Shown: positions 32,443 to 41,662, counted from the first letter of the stretch. The stretch is DNA of 63,288 nt from Sporosarcina sp. ACRSM (GCF_022346545.1 NZ_JAKRNU010000016.1:1-63288); one strand, 5' to 3'. Program-made: numbers and translations. The notes: a model not told the origin generated them from the letters alone.

Positions 32443-33366
32443 ATGAAACGTGCACGAATTATTTATAATCCTACTTCAGGGCGGGAAATATTTCGCAAAC
32501 ACCTTGGAGAAGTGTTGGAGAAGTTTGAGAAAGCCGGTTATGAAACTTCTTGTCATGCAACAACTGCAGAGGGCGACGCAAGGGATGCGGCTAAATTAGC
32601 CGTGGAAAGAGGATTTGACCTGATTGTCGCTGCGGGTGGAGATGGCACACTTAACGAAGTTGTAGCGGGTGTAAGTCCGTTTGACAAACGCCCTCAAATC
32701 GGTTTGATTCCAACGGGGACGACGAATGACTTCGCGCGTGCATTGCGTATTCCGCGCGATATCGACGATGCAGTGGAGATCATTCTTCGTGGTGAAACGG
32801 TCCCGGTCGATGTCGGGATGATGAATGATCGCCATTTCATCAACATCGCAGGCGGCGGAAGACTGACGGAATTGACATACGATGTACCGAGCAAGTTAAA
32901 AACGGTTCTTGGTCAACTCGCCTATTATTTGAAGGGGATTGAAATGTTGCCATCGATCCATTCGAGCCCTGTGCGGATTGAATATGATGGCGAAGTGTTC
33001 GATGATGAGGCCATGCTATTCCTTGTCGGATTGACGAATTCAGTCGGTGGTTTTGAAAAACTCGCACCCGGTTCAAGCATCAATGATGGAAAATTTACAT
33101 TGCTCATCTTAAAAAAATGCAATATCGCCGAGTTCATCCGCGTCGTATCGCTTGCACTAAGAGGCGAGCACCTTAACGATCCGCTCGTCATTTCAAGTAA
33201 AGCAGAGAAAATTACAGTCGAGTCACCGGAAGAGGTGCTTTTGAACTTGGATGGTGAGTATGGCGGAATGCTCCCTGCAAAGTTCAAAAATCTGTATCGG
33301 CATATTGAAATGTTCGCACCCCTGGACGAATTAAGAGAAGAGGATCGCGTAACGGATGTCGAATAA
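32443..33366 (+). CDS. dgkB: Diacylglycerol kinase, DgkB-type
   Basis: A 307-aa soluble lipid kinase that recycles diacylglycerol from lipoteichoic acid synthesis. Substrate and nucleotide motifs are YNPTSGRE, VAAGGDGTLNEVVAG and IPTGTTNDFARAL. The gene corresponds to B. subtilis yerQ, which also lies after gatCAB. It ends at a strong bidirectional terminator. Confidence 0.93.
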   Translation: MKRARIIYNPTSGREIFRKHLGEVLEKFEKAGYETSCHATTAEGDARDAAKLAVERGFDLIVAAGGDGTLNEVVAGVSPFDKRPQIGLIPTGTTNDFARALRIPRDIDDAVEIILRGETVPVDVGMMNDRHFINIAGGGRLTELTYDVPSKLKTVLGQLAYYLKGIEMLPSIHSSPVRIEYDGEVFDDEAMLFLVGLTNSVGGFEKLAPGSSINDGKFTLLILKKCNIAEFIRVVSLALRGEHLNDPLVISSKAEKITVESPEEVLLNLDGEYGGMLPAKFKNLYRHIEMFAPLDELREEDRVTDVE

Positions 33367-33373
33367 GTTGATA

Positions 33374-33419
33374 AAAAGCTGTATGAGTGCCATTTCAAGG
33401 CACTCATACAGCTTTTTTA
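33374..33419. terminator. Bidirectional terminator between dgkB and the NUDIX gene
   Basis: A long stem, AAAGCTGTATGAGTGCC pairing with GGCACTCATACAGCTTT, is flanked by A and T runs. It serves the convergent genes on both sides. Confidence 0.93.
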
Positions 33420-33860
33420 AAATGAAAGCGCGTCAATATATTGATCTTGATTGGCAGCGAGTTCAGGTAAATCTTTGACCGGGATCCAGCGGTGGCAAAA
33501 AGTCATCCCATTATCTTTCCCATCACTTTCGACATGATGCTCCCATTTCTCCCGTTCTTCGCCTGTAAAGGCCAAGTGGAAAATATTGCGTTCGTAGACG
33601 ACATCGCGATTTTCAGGAAAATAATTGGTCTTATTAACTTTGCCTTGCAATTCAAGATCCTTCCGTGGAATTCCTGTTTCTTCCTCAATTTCACGGTAGA
33701 GAGCATCGATCAGAAATTCATCATCCTCAATGGTCCCACCAGGAACTTGCAGACCGGCATCCGGATTGTTCTTTTGCTCGAACACAAGGATTTCACGGTC
33801 GTCTTCTTCCCCTTTTGTAATATAAGCTAAAACTTTCCTCTTTAACTCCATTGTGCTCAC
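33417..33860 (-). CDS. NUDIX hydrolase
   Basis: A 147-aa protein. The NUDIX box is GGTIEDDEFLIDALYREIEEETGI, visible from about residue 41 (residues given as a region); the key REIEEETG is intact. Such enzymes hydrolyse nucleoside diphosphates linked to another moiety; the substrate is not predictable. Its stop lies inside the shared terminator with dgkB. Confidence 0.85.
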   Translation of the reverse strand: MSTMELKRKVLAYITKGEEDDREILVFEQKNNPDAGLQVPGGTIEDDEFLIDALYREIEEETGIPRKDLELQGKVNKTNYFPENRDVVYERNIFHLAFTGEEREKWEHHVESDGKDNGMTFCHRWIPVKDLPELAANQDQYIDALSF

Positions 33861-34049
33861 CTCGCTTTAGTTTGTTAATTATAAACCCAATTCAAAATAT
33901 TCACAAGAGTTGTGTGTGTAAAAAAGTCACAGAATTGTTCTTCTGCTTTCATAAATAGTCCGTCATCGGCTCCCATAATATTAGATTAGGTTGATGTATA
34001 GAGGGTATAAGAATGTAACAGGATGTATTTGAAAGGACGGGACATACGT

Positions 34050-34145
34050 ATGTACAAAATACAGGAAAAGCGTCTGATATGGCTATCCTTCATCATTGCG
34101 GTCATCATGCTTATTTCAATTTTAGGTAGAGTATTTGGAAGCTGA
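34050..34145 (+). CDS. Candidate 31-aa single-pass membrane peptide upstream of cydA
   Basis: An ATG preceded by GAAAGGACGGGAC opens a 31-codon frame ending 14 bases before cydA. The peptide has a charged N-terminus (Lys, Glu, Lys, Arg in residues 3-8) and one hydrophobic segment (about residues 10-26). Its position suggests a bd-oxidase accessory peptide or a translated leader. I do not recognise a family. Confidence 0.5.
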   Translation: MYKIQEKRLIWLSFIIAVIMLISILGRVFGS

Positions 34146-34159
34146 GGGAGGGAAATTCA

Positions 34160-35506
34160 GTGGGAAATGAAGAAGCAGTCTTTTTTTCACGGGTGTTAAC
34201 CGAAACGACGTTATCTTTTCATATTATTTTTGCGACAATCGGGGTCGGGGTACCGCTGATGATCATGATTGCCCAATGGGTGGGTATTCGGAAAAATGAC
34301 GAACATTACATTTTACTTGCACGGCGCTGGGCACGCGGGTTTGTTATTACCGTGGCAGTCGGAGTTGTGACCGGGACAGCAATCGGTTTACAACTCTCTT
34401 TACTGTGGCCTAATTTTATGGAGCTTGCGGGGAATGTTATCGCACTCCCGTTGTTCATGGAAACGTTCGCCTTCTTTTTTGAGGCGATTTTCCTCGGAAT
34501 TTACTTATACACATGGGATCGATTTGAGAATCAGAAAAAACATTTATTGTTATTGATCCCAGTCGCACTCGGGGCGTCCTTCTCCGCGGTGTTCATTACG
34601 ATCGTCAATGCTTTCATGAATGCACCGCAAGGGTTTGATCTCGTAGACGGTGAACTGATCAATATCAATCCGCTCATTGCAATGCTCAATCCGGCGATGC
34701 CGACGAAAGTGGCGCATGTCGTCGTGACGGCCTATATGACGGCTGCCTTCGTGCTGGCATCGATTGCGGCGTATCGCCTGTTGAAGGGATCGAATCATGA
34801 ATATCATAAAAAAGCGTTATTCTTGACGATGAAAATTGGGCTGATCTTTTCCGTTGCAGCCGCCATTATCGGTGATTTCTCTGGCAAGTATTTGGCGGAA
34901 TATCAACCCGAGAAACTAGCTGCCGCTGAATGGCATTTCGAAACGGAAGGCAATGCACCGTTGATCCTCTATGGGGTGTTGGACGGGGAAGAAGTGAAAT
35001 ACGCCCTTGAGATCCCGTATGCATTAAGCATACTCGCACATAGTATTCCAAGTGCCGAAGTGATCGGGCTCGACCAATTCCCGGATGATGAAATACCTCC
35101 GCTCTATATCCATTATCTGTTCGATATCATGGTGACGATCGGAGTCTGGATGACCGTTCTATCCGCTGTATTCTGGATCGGCACGAGACGACGCTGGAAA
35201 ATGGTATCGACGAAATGGTTCCGCTGGCTGATCGTCTTAGGCGGGCCGCTATCGATTATCGCCATCGAGGCGGGCTGGTGGATGGCCGAAGTCGGAAGGC
35301 AGCCTTGGATTTTAAGAGGGCTCATGCGCACAGAGGACGCGGCCACGACAAGCGGGCATGTTGATACGATGCTGATCCTGTTCTGCTTGCTGTATATCGT
35401 ACTTGGCATCGGTGTCATCGTCGTCCTGCGCAGAATGTTCCGCAACAATCCGGTCGACCGTGAAATCGAAGACCGGGAAATGGAGAAAGGCGGTGACGTA
35501 TTATGA
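34160..35506 (+). CDS. cydA: Cytochrome bd-type quinol oxidase subunit I (YthA-type)
   Basis: A 448-aa membrane subunit that carries the haems and oxidises quinol while reducing oxygen. The N-terminal SRVLTETTLSFHIIFATIG holds the haem-ligand His; another His-containing segment is VAHVVVTAYMTAAF, and GWWMAEVGRQPWI is the conserved loop. The Q-loop is short, as in Bacillus YthA/CIO-type oxidases. The start is GTG. It overlaps cydB by four bases. Confidence 0.93.
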   Translation: MGNEEAVFFSRVLTETTLSFHIIFATIGVGVPLMIMIAQWVGIRKNDEHYILLARRWARGFVITVAVGVVTGTAIGLQLSLLWPNFMELAGNVIALPLFMETFAFFFEAIFLGIYLYTWDRFENQKKHLLLLIPVALGASFSAVFITIVNAFMNAPQGFDLVDGELININPLIAMLNPAMPTKVAHVVVTAYMTAAFVLASIAAYRLLKGSNHEYHKKALFLTMKIGLIFSVAAAIIGDFSGKYLAEYQPEKLAAAEWHFETEGNAPLILYGVLDGEEVKYALEIPYALSILAHSIPSAEVIGLDQFPDDEIPPLYIHYLFDIMVTIGVWMTVLSAVFWIGTRRRWKMVSTKWFRWLIVLGGPLSIIAIEAGWWMAEVGRQPWILRGLMRTEDAATTSGHVDTMLILFCLLYIVLGIGVIVVLRRMFRNNPVDREIEDREMEKGGDVL

Positions 35507-36528
35507 CACTTGAAATCCTTGGCATAACCGTTTTATGGACATTCCTATTTGGTTATATACTTGTCGGTGCCATCGACTTCGGGGCAGGCTTTTTCAATGC
35601 GTATAGTTTACTGACGGGCAAACAGCGTATTTTGACAAATATCATCCAGCGCTATTTATCGCCTGTTTGGGAAGTGACGAACGTATTCCTCGTGTTCTTC
35701 TTCGTCGGGATCATCGGTTTTTTCCCGAAAACAGCGTTTTACTACGGAACCACATTGCTCGTTCCCGTCAGTATCGGGATAATCCTGCTGGCAATCCGTG
35801 GCTCGTATTACGCCTTTGAAACGTACGGAGCACGTGGCCATAAAGGCTACTCATTCATGTATGGGCTTGCTGGAATTCTGCTTCCGGCATCGCTATCCAT
35901 CGTGCTAACGATATCGGAAGGCGGCTTTGTCGAGATGGTGGACGGCAAGCCGGTACTCGATTATTGGCTGTTATTCACAAGTCCACTAACTTGGGCGATC
36001 GTCGTATTGAGTATTGCGGCAACTTTATATATTTCCGCCGTATTCCTGACCTGGTATGCCAATAAAGCCCGCGATGTGGAAGCAACGAACCTACTACGGA
36101 AATATGCGCTGACTTGGGCATTGCCAACCATCATTACGGCAGGCGGTATCATCGTTGAACTCAGAAACCATAATCCGGAACATTACAGCAATATCCAAAA
36201 TTTCTGGCCGATGTTCCTCATTTCGTTCCTGCTGTTCATTGGTACAGTATGGCTACTTTGGAAGCGGCGCAATTACGGATGGGCCTTTATCTTATTGGGC
36301 GGCCAATTCATCTTCGCTTTCTTCGGCTACGGCGCATCGCATTATCCGTATTTGCTCTATCCATACTTAACAATTTACGACAGCTTCACGAACCCGGCCA
36401 TGGCCATTTCCCTCATCGTGGTATTTATCATGGGACTCGGGCTACTGATACCGTCATTGTACTTGCTCATGCGTCTTTTCCTGTTCGACAAAAATTATGT
36501 CCGTGGGAAAGGCGATTATCACGCGTAA
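35503..36528 (+). CDS. cydB: Cytochrome bd-type quinol oxidase subunit II (YthB-type)
   Basis: A 341-aa integral membrane subunit with about eight to nine hydrophobic segments. The FGYILVGAIDFGAGFFNAY start, the conserved WEVTNVFLVFFFVG and GSYYAFETYG are family features. It is coupled to cydA by an ATGA overlap and followed by a 39-aa subunit gene. Confidence 0.93.
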   Translation: MTLEILGITVLWTFLFGYILVGAIDFGAGFFNAYSLLTGKQRILTNIIQRYLSPVWEVTNVFLVFFFVGIIGFFPKTAFYYGTTLLVPVSIGIILLAIRGSYYAFETYGARGHKGYSFMYGLAGILLPASLSIVLTISEGGFVEMVDGKPVLDYWLLFTSPLTWAIVVLSIAATLYISAVFLTWYANKARDVEATNLLRKYALTWALPTIITAGGIIVELRNHNPEHYSNIQNFWPMFLISFLLFIGTVWLLWKRRNYGWAFILLGGQFIFAFFGYGASHYPYLLYPYLTIYDSFTNPAMAISLIVVFIMGLGLLIPSLYLLMRLFLFDKNYVRGKGDYHA

Positions 36529-36541
36529 GGGGAGTGTTTTA

Positions 36542-36661
36542 GTGAGTAACTTTCTGATGTTCTACGCGCCATTTATCGTTCTGATTTTGGCACTGATCAC
36601 CGCATTCATCGTTGCGCCGTTGGATGGGGCGGTGAAGGAACGGGTGGAGGATGAGAAGTGA
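36542..36661 (+). CDS. cydS: Cytochrome bd oxidase small subunit, CydS-like (39 aa)
   Basis: A GTG start with AAGGGGAG eight bases upstream opens a 39-codon frame 13 bases after cydB. The peptide starts MSNFLMFYAPFIV, has one hydrophobic segment (about residues 8-26) and a charged C-terminus. This matches the layout of CydS from Geobacillus, a single-helix subunit of bd oxidase that also begins with an aromatic MYAP-type motif. The resemblance is from memory, not from a search. Confidence 0.75.
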   Translation: MSNFLMFYAPFIVLILALITAFIVAPLDGAVKERVEDEK

Positions 36662-36786
36662 TGCGTGGGGAGGCAGACGCCGGTTTGGCGTCTGCTTTTT
36701 CTTGGAATGGAAGCGTTGTTTAGCAACTCTACATTTTCGCTATTGCCGTGGTACACTATAGACATCTGAAATTTGGAGGAAATCGA

Positions 36787-38151
36787 ATGTCTTTTATTGT
36801 GAATAAAAATGAACGCCTCAACGTTTTGGTGGAGGATTTGACACATGACGGGTCAGGTGTGGCGAAGGTGGAAGGATATCCCCTTTTCATCCCGGGAGCG
36901 TTGCCAGGCGAGGAAGTTGACATCCAAGTCGGCAAAACGTTGAAAAATTATGGGTTCGCTCGATTGTTAAATGTGACGAAAGCGTCGCCAGACCGGGTCG
37001 CCCCCCCTTGTCATGTATACCCGGAATGCGGCGGTTGCCAATTGCAACATTTATCCTATGAAGGCCAACTTGTGCAAAAACGAAAAACGGTGCGCGACGT
37101 GATGGACCGAATTGCGAAACTTCCGCATGTACCCGTGCATCCCGTAAAGGGAATGGACAGCCCATGGCGCTATCGCAATAAATCCCAAATCCCATTCAGT
37201 GAGCAAGACGGCAAAGTGGTGTCCGGCTTTTACAGATCCCGCACTCATCACATCGTCGATACAGATGTCTGCATCATCCAAAGTGAAGAAGCGGATGAAC
37301 TGATGTCGACGCTGAAACACGAGATGCATGCACTGGGAATTGATGCTTATGATGAGAAGGTCCACCGTGGTATGTTGCGCCATCTAATTGTCCGCAAAGG
37401 GCGTGCAACAGGTGAAATCATGGTCGTCCTTGTCACGCGCAAAAAGAAATTCCCACAAAAAGAGGCGGTTGTTGAGCTGATTAAACGAGTTGTTCCCGAT
37501 GTTACTTCCATCATGCAAAACGTCAACGATCAGAAGACAAACGTCATCTTTGGTGATGAAACGATTTTATTGTATGGAAAGTCCTTCATCATTGATTCAA
37601 TCGGGCCGATTGATTTCGAAATCTCAGCACGCTCCTTTTACCAAGTGAATCCGGAACAAACAGAAGTCCTTTATGGTCAAGCGTTAGAATACGCTCAACT
37701 GACAGGCGGCGAATCCGTCATCGATGCCTATTGCGGCATCGGGACGATCTCTTTATTCCTTGCACAGAAGGCAAAAGAAGTATACGGCGTCGAAATCGTT
37801 CCACAAGCCATCGAAGACGCAAAACGCAATGCAGATTTAAACGGCATTGATAATGCCTATTTCGAAGCAGGTCCTGCAGAGGTTGTTATTCCCAAATGGT
37901 ATGCAGATGGCAAGCGATTCGATGTGTTAGTTGTCGATCCGCCACGCAAAGGTTGTGACGAAGAGCTATTGAAAACGATTTTGGAATATAATCCGAAGCG
38001 CGTTGTCTACGTTTCCTGTAATCCGGGAACATTGGCACGGGATTTGCGGATATTGGAAGATGGTGGGTATCGCACGCAGGAAGTGCAGCCGGTGGATATG
38101 TTTCCGCATTCTAGCCATGTGGAGTGTGTTACATGGCTAGAACGAAAATAA
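36787..38151 (+). CDS. rlmCD: 23S rRNA (uracil-C5)-methyltransferase, RlmCD type
   Basis: A 454-aa TrmA/RumA-family enzyme corresponding to B. subtilis YefA. An N-terminal TRAM domain is followed by a 4Fe-4S cluster site ([13 protein letters not shown] and a later VCII), the SAM motif [14 protein letters not shown] and the catalytic Cys in [13 protein letters not shown] chose ATG 36787 because GGAGG lies eight bases upstream; the frame is open to a GTG at 36748. This is the last clearly core gene before base composition changes. Confidence 0.92.
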   Translation: MSFIVNKNERLNVLVEDLTHDGSGVAKVEGYPLFIPGALPGEEVDIQVGKTLKNYGFARLLNVTKASPDRVAPPCHVYPECGGCQLQHLSYEGQLVQKRKTVRDVMDRIAKLPHVPVHPVKGMDSPWRYRNKSQIPFSEQDGKVVSGFYRSRTHHIVDTDVCIIQSEEADELMSTLKHEMHALGIDAYDEKVHRGMLRHLIVRKGRATGEIMVVLVTRKKKFPQKEAVVELIKRVVPDVTSIMQNVNDQKTNVIFGDETILLYGKSFIIDSIGPIDFEISARSFYQVNPEQTEVLYGQALEYAQLTGGESVIDAYCGIGTISLFLAQKAKEVYGVEIVPQAIEDAKRNADLNGIDNAYFEAGPAEVVIPKWYADGKRFDVLVVDPPRKGCDEELLKTILEYNPKRVVYVSCNPGTLARDLRILEDGGYRTQEVQPVDMFPHSSHVECVTWLERK

Positions 38152-38165
38152 GGGGAGGAAAGGCA

Positions 38166-38993
38166 TTGAAGTTTATTTCCTGGAATATTGATTCACTAAA
38201 TGCGGCATTAACTGGGAATTCAGCACGTGCTTTATTGTCGCAAGGAGTTTTGAATACGATTATAGAACATAACCCAGAAATTATTGCCATACAAGAAACA
38301 AAGTTATCAAGTAACGGTCCTACTAAAAAGCATGTAGAAATTTTAGGTGAGCTGTTTCCTGACTATGAAGTGGTTTGGAACAGTTCTGTAGAACCGGCAC
38401 GCAAAGGTTATGCGGGTACGATGTTTTTGTATAAAAATCACTTGACACCGTCTGTTACCTTCCCCAAAAATGGGGCACCAGGCACCATGGATGCGGAAGG
38501 GCGCATGATCACATTAGAATTTGATCATTTCTACTTAACACAAGTGTATACACCGAATGCAGGGGATGGTTTGAAGCGATTAGAAGATCGTCAAATTTGG
38601 GATATAAAATATGCCGATTATCTAGCTAGTTTAGATAAAGAGAAACCCGTTATTGCAACAGGTGATTTTAATGTAGCGCATAAAGAAATCGACTTGGCCC
38701 ACCCTGAAAATAACCGTCGTTCAGCCGGGTTTACGGATGAAGAACGCCAAGGTTTTACAAATCTTTTAGCAAAAGGGTTTACAGATACTTTTCGCTATAT
38801 TCACGGTGATGTGGCAGGTATTTATTCTTGGTGGGCCCAGCGTGTTAAAACAAGTAAAATAAATAACTCTGGCTGGAGAATTGATTATTGGCTAGTGAGT
38901 GATCGCATAGCAGATAAAGTACTTAAATCTGAAATGATTGATTCTGGCTCAAGGCAAGATCACACACCACTATTGTTTGAAATTGATTTGTAG
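38166..38993 (+). CDS. Exodeoxyribonuclease III, streptococcal ExoA type
   Basis: A 275-aa AP endonuclease/exonuclease. The N-terminal FISWNID, AIQETKL (catalytic Glu), GDFNVAH and the C-terminal SRQDHTPLL (catalytic Asp-His) are intact. The start is TTG with AGGGGAGG seven bases upstream. The protein resembles the longer ExoA of streptococci and enterococci more than B. subtilis ExoA (252 aa). It is AT-richer than rlmCD and lies exactly where the composition changes, so horizontal gain is likely. Confidence 0.9.
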   Translation: MKFISWNIDSLNAALTGNSARALLSQGVLNTIIEHNPEIIAIQETKLSSNGPTKKHVEILGELFPDYEVVWNSSVEPARKGYAGTMFLYKNHLTPSVTFPKNGAPGTMDAEGRMITLEFDHFYLTQVYTPNAGDGLKRLEDRQIWDIKYADYLASLDKEKPVIATGDFNVAHKEIDLAHPENNRRSAGFTDEERQGFTNLLAKGFTDTFRYIHGDVAGIYSWWAQRVKTSKINNSGWRIDYWLVSDRIADKVLKSEMIDSGSRQDHTPLLFEIDL

Positions 38994-39031
38994 TCTATAT
39001 GGGCTAATCATTAAGTAAGATTGTGTAGCAA

Positions 39032-39061
39032 TGCATAGTAAAAACACCGCGTGGCAAACTA
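39032..39061 (+). promoter_or_regulatory. Sigma-G-like sporulation promoter
   Basis: TGCATA (39032-39037) and CAAACTA (39055-39061) are separated by 17 bases, which fits the forespore sigma-G consensus. It lies just upstream of a small acid-soluble spore protein gene, as expected. Confidence 0.65.
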
Positions 39062-39082
39062 ATGGCCATGGAGGTGTTTATA

Positions 39083-39238
39083 GTGAGCAACAGTCCAAAG
39101 AATAATGCAAGCGGTAATGTCAGCGATGAGCAAGCGGTGCGTAAAAATTTGTCACGGGAATTTGATCATGAACTTGCGAATGAACCGTTAACAGAAGCTG
39201 AAAGACAAAATAACAAGAAAACAAAGAAGCGACAATAG
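39083..39238 (+). CDS. sspO: Small acid-soluble spore protein O-like (51 aa)
   Basis: A short basic, Asn- and Gln-rich peptide from a GTG with GGAGGTG upstream. The C-terminal half (ANEPLTEAERQNNKK) matches SspO, a minor forespore SASP of Bacillus; the N-terminal half is different and could be a diverged or replaced segment. A sigma-G-like promoter precedes it and a terminator follows, so it is a single-gene unit. Confidence 0.8.
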   Translation: MSNSPKNNASGNVSDEQAVRKNLSREFDHELANEPLTEAERQNNKKTKKRQ

Positions 39239-39243
39239 CCGAT

Positions 39244-39288
39244 AAATAATCCCTCGTTAACGCTGTTAATGGGGGATTATTTATTTTT
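39244..39288 (+). terminator. Terminator of the spore protein gene
   Basis: AAATAATCCC pairs with GGGGATTATTT with an inner GTTAAC/GTTAA stem, followed by ATTTTT. Confidence 0.85.
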
Positions 39289-39472
39289 AACAGTATTTGT
39301 TCAGATTTTCGTGCATTCCATGAATAAGGCTTATGAATTATTAACTCCTCCTTCATTTCTTTTATACAATTACTCTAGCATTGACTTCCGTCGAATTGTA
39401 TACAACAATTAAAAAATAAGGCATATAATTATTGCGAATGAAATACATCAAAATAACATGAGGTGCAGAAAA

Positions 39473-39916
39473 ATGATTAAGCTTACAACAATAATTTTAT
39501 TTTTATCAATCTTAGGTATGGCAATTTTAGCAGGTTGTCAAACACAAACAAACGACACAATGGTTCTTTTAGATGAAAAGATTTCATCAGTGGAAATTTC
39601 AAAATCAAACGGATTTGGCGGAATGAATGAAGACATTATACAATCTTTTACCGATGTCGAAACAATTAAAGTATTTCAAAATGCGATATTAACCGCTCAA
39701 AAACAAACAGGAAAAGTCGATGTATCGGAACCAGAATACGATGTGATGGTCAAATATACATCAGCAGAGGGGCAATTACCAACACATGGAATCTATTTGT
39801 GGCTAGGTAAGGAAAATGAAAAAAGTATGTTTATGTATATCGGGGATGGTGAAGTTTATCTTACCTCGACAAAAAACACTCAGAAATTAAGAAAGTTAAT
39901 ACATACCGGTAATTGA
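39473..39916 (+). CDS. Small lipoprotein of unknown function
   Basis: A 147-aa protein with a signal peptide and lipobox (ILAGC, Cys22). The ATG at 39473 has AGGTG eight bases upstream; an in-frame ATG at 39458 overlaps that site. The mature part has a beta-rich pattern (ISSVEISKSNGFGGMNED near its start) with no catalytic motif I recognise. AT-rich and in an accessory region. Confidence 0.7.
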   Translation: MIKLTTIILFLSILGMAILAGCQTQTNDTMVLLDEKISSVEISKSNGFGGMNEDIIQSFTDVETIKVFQNAILTAQKQTGKVDVSEPEYDVMVKYTSAEGQLPTHGIYLWLGKENEKSMFMYIGDGEVYLTSTKNTQKLRKLIHTGN

Positions 39917-40004
39917 AGGTTATGAATTTTACTTTAAGTGGAAAATCCATTTTGGAAAAGTGTTATTCACAGTTTTATCATTGAAATAGGGAGGGCGTGT
40001 CCTG

Positions 40005-40139
40005 GTGGATTGTGCCGGAGGAATGGAAAAGATGATGAGCAATGGTCACGCCAGAACAAGTTGCGGGGGTAAGAAGGCATTTCTTAAAATGAAGAAATTT
40101 GATCCAAAAGAGTTTGGGAAAGCATACAAGGACTTATGA
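40005..40139 (+). CDS. Candidate 44-aa Cys-containing small protein
   Basis: A GTG with GGGAGGG nine bases upstream opens a 44-codon frame followed six bases later by a terminator-like hairpin. The peptide has two Cys (CAGG near the start, SCGGKK in the middle) and a Lys-rich tail. It may be a real small gene or a relic of a longer one; I do not recognise the family. Confidence 0.45.
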   Translation: MDCAGGMEKMMSNGHARTSCGGKKAFLKMKKFDPKEFGKAYKDL

Positions 40140-40145
40140 AAAAAT

Positions 40146-40190
40146 GGTATCAGGCACCTAAATTGTATGGGACCTGATACCGTTTTTATA
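40146..40190 (+). terminator. Hairpin terminator with GGTATCAGG stem
   Basis: GGTATCAGG (40146-40154) pairs perfectly with CCTGATACC (40173-40181), followed by GTTTTTA. The stem resembles the hairpin at 47640-47689, so it may be a dispersed repeat used as a terminator. Confidence 0.75.
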
Positions 40191-40354
40191 TTTCTAAGAT
40201 ATTATCCACTTGTTTTATGAATTTCCACTATTGTGAAATATATGGTATATTAAAAAATACTTGTCTAACAAAATAAGATTCGTATGATGTGTACTACTAC
40301 TCAGAGAAGGGTTCAAGCAATTGGTGACATAAAAAGAGAAAGGCTGATTTACAT

Positions 40355-41662
40355 ATGAAAAAACCTCTAAGAGATAGTATTATTATTGGGCTTGCGCTTT
40401 TTGCTACATTTTTTGGGGCCGGCAATTTAATTTTCCCACCGTTTTTAGGGCTCCAGTCGGGTACGGGCTGGTTTAGCGGCAACATCGGATTCATTATTTC
40501 AGGGGTCATTTTCCCAATAATAGCGATTTATATTATATCCCAAGCGGGTGGTACTGTAGATCAATTGACTAAAAAAGTACATCCTAAATTTTCACAATGG
40601 ATACTACTTGGTATTATGCTATTTTCAAGCTTTATCGCCATTCCGAGAACGGGTGCAGTTACCCATGAATTAGGGATTCAGGCAGTTTTTCCATCAATCC
40701 CAGCAGCACCTATTGTGATCATTTTCTTTGCGTTAACCTATTATTTTGTCAATGACAGGAATAATGTCATCGATAAAGTGGGGGCTTTTTTAACACCTAC
40801 CTTAGTGATCATTTTAATAGCAATCATCATAAAGGGAGTCATAACACCGGTTGGAGAACCAGTGGACACCGCTGTTTCAAGTAGTTTTGTTAATGCATTT
40901 CTTGGCGGGTATCAAACAGGCGACCTATTAGTGAGTTTTATGGTTGCAAGTGTATTTATTTCACATATTGTGGGTAAAGGATATCGCACAGAAAAGGAAA
41001 GAAATAAAATGATCGGATTTGCCGGGCTCATCGCCTTTACCTTTTTAGCTATTATTTACTCGGGGCTTTTATATTTAGGAGCTTCTGGCAGTGGGATTTA
41101 TCCACAAAACATAGATAGAGCCGAATTATTATTGGTGATTGTAGAGATGTTATTAGGCAAAGGTGGACTTTATGGATTAGGGATCGTAGTAGCATTGGCA
41201 TGTTTGACTACTGCGATTGGCTTGACCACAGCTGTCGCTCAATTTTTTGAAAGTGTAACCAATGGGAAGCTAAGTTATAAAACAACCGCAGCAATTGTCT
41301 GTGTCCTAGGCATTGCCATTGCAGTATTAGGTGTGGATCGAATCGTATTTATAGCAACACCGCTTTACTTGGCAATCTATCCAATTTGTATCGTGGTAAT
41401 ATTGGCGGGAATATTCCATAGGCACTTACCAAACACTGCCTCTTTTCAAGGTGCCGTGTTATTAACAGTGGTTATTAGCGTATGTGAAGCGATGACAGCA
41501 GCCGTAAATATCCCATTTTTATCTCGTTTAATTGGGATGATTCCACTGAGTAGTACTGGGTTCGCATGGTTGCTTCCAGCGATAATCGGTTTCGTCGGCG
41601 GTGCAATTATTGGAAGATTTAAAGAAAAAGAGAAAGCTACAGAGCAGTCGATTGCAAATTAA
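40355..41662 (+). CDS. brnQ: Branched-chain amino acid transporter, BrnQ family
   Basis: A 435-aa LIVCS-family sodium-coupled carrier for Leu, Ile and Val, with twelve predicted helices. The N-terminal GLALFATFFGAGNLIFPPFLG is a family signature (21 residues, cited here as a region from about residue 12). GAGAAAGG precedes the ATG. No T-box is visible upstream. A terminator follows about 100 bases after the stop. Confidence 0.9.
   Translation: MKKPLRDSIIIGLALFATFFGAGNLIFPPFLGLQSGTGWFSGNIGFIISGVIFPIIAIYIISQAGGTVDQLTKKVHPKFSQWILLGIMLFSSFIAIPRTGAVTHELGIQAVFPSIPAAPIVIIFFALTYYFVNDRNNVIDKVGAFLTPTLVIILIAIIIKGVITPVGEPVDTAVSSSFVNAFLGGYQTGDLLVSFMVASVFISHIVGKGYRTEKERNKMIGFAGLIAFTFLAIIYSGLLYLGASGSGIYPQNIDRAELLLVIVEMLLGKGGLYGLGIVVALACLTTAIGLTTAVAQFFESVTNGKLSYKTTAAIVCVLGIAIAVLGVDRIVFIATPLYLAIYPICIVVILAGIFHRHLPNTASFQGAVLLTVVISVCEAMTAAVNIPFLSRLIGMIPLSSTGFAWLLPAIIGFVGGAIIGRFKEKEKATEQSIAN

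Noticed and set aside
33885..33945. Rex or redox-regulator site upstream of cyd
   Set aside because: CACAA-GAG-TTGTG and TCACAG are present, but spacing and orientation do not match the Rex consensus TTGTGAA-N4-TTCACAA.
40200..40354. T-box or leucine leader upstream of brnQ
   Set aside because: I see no T-box consensus TGGNACC nor a terminator before the start codon.
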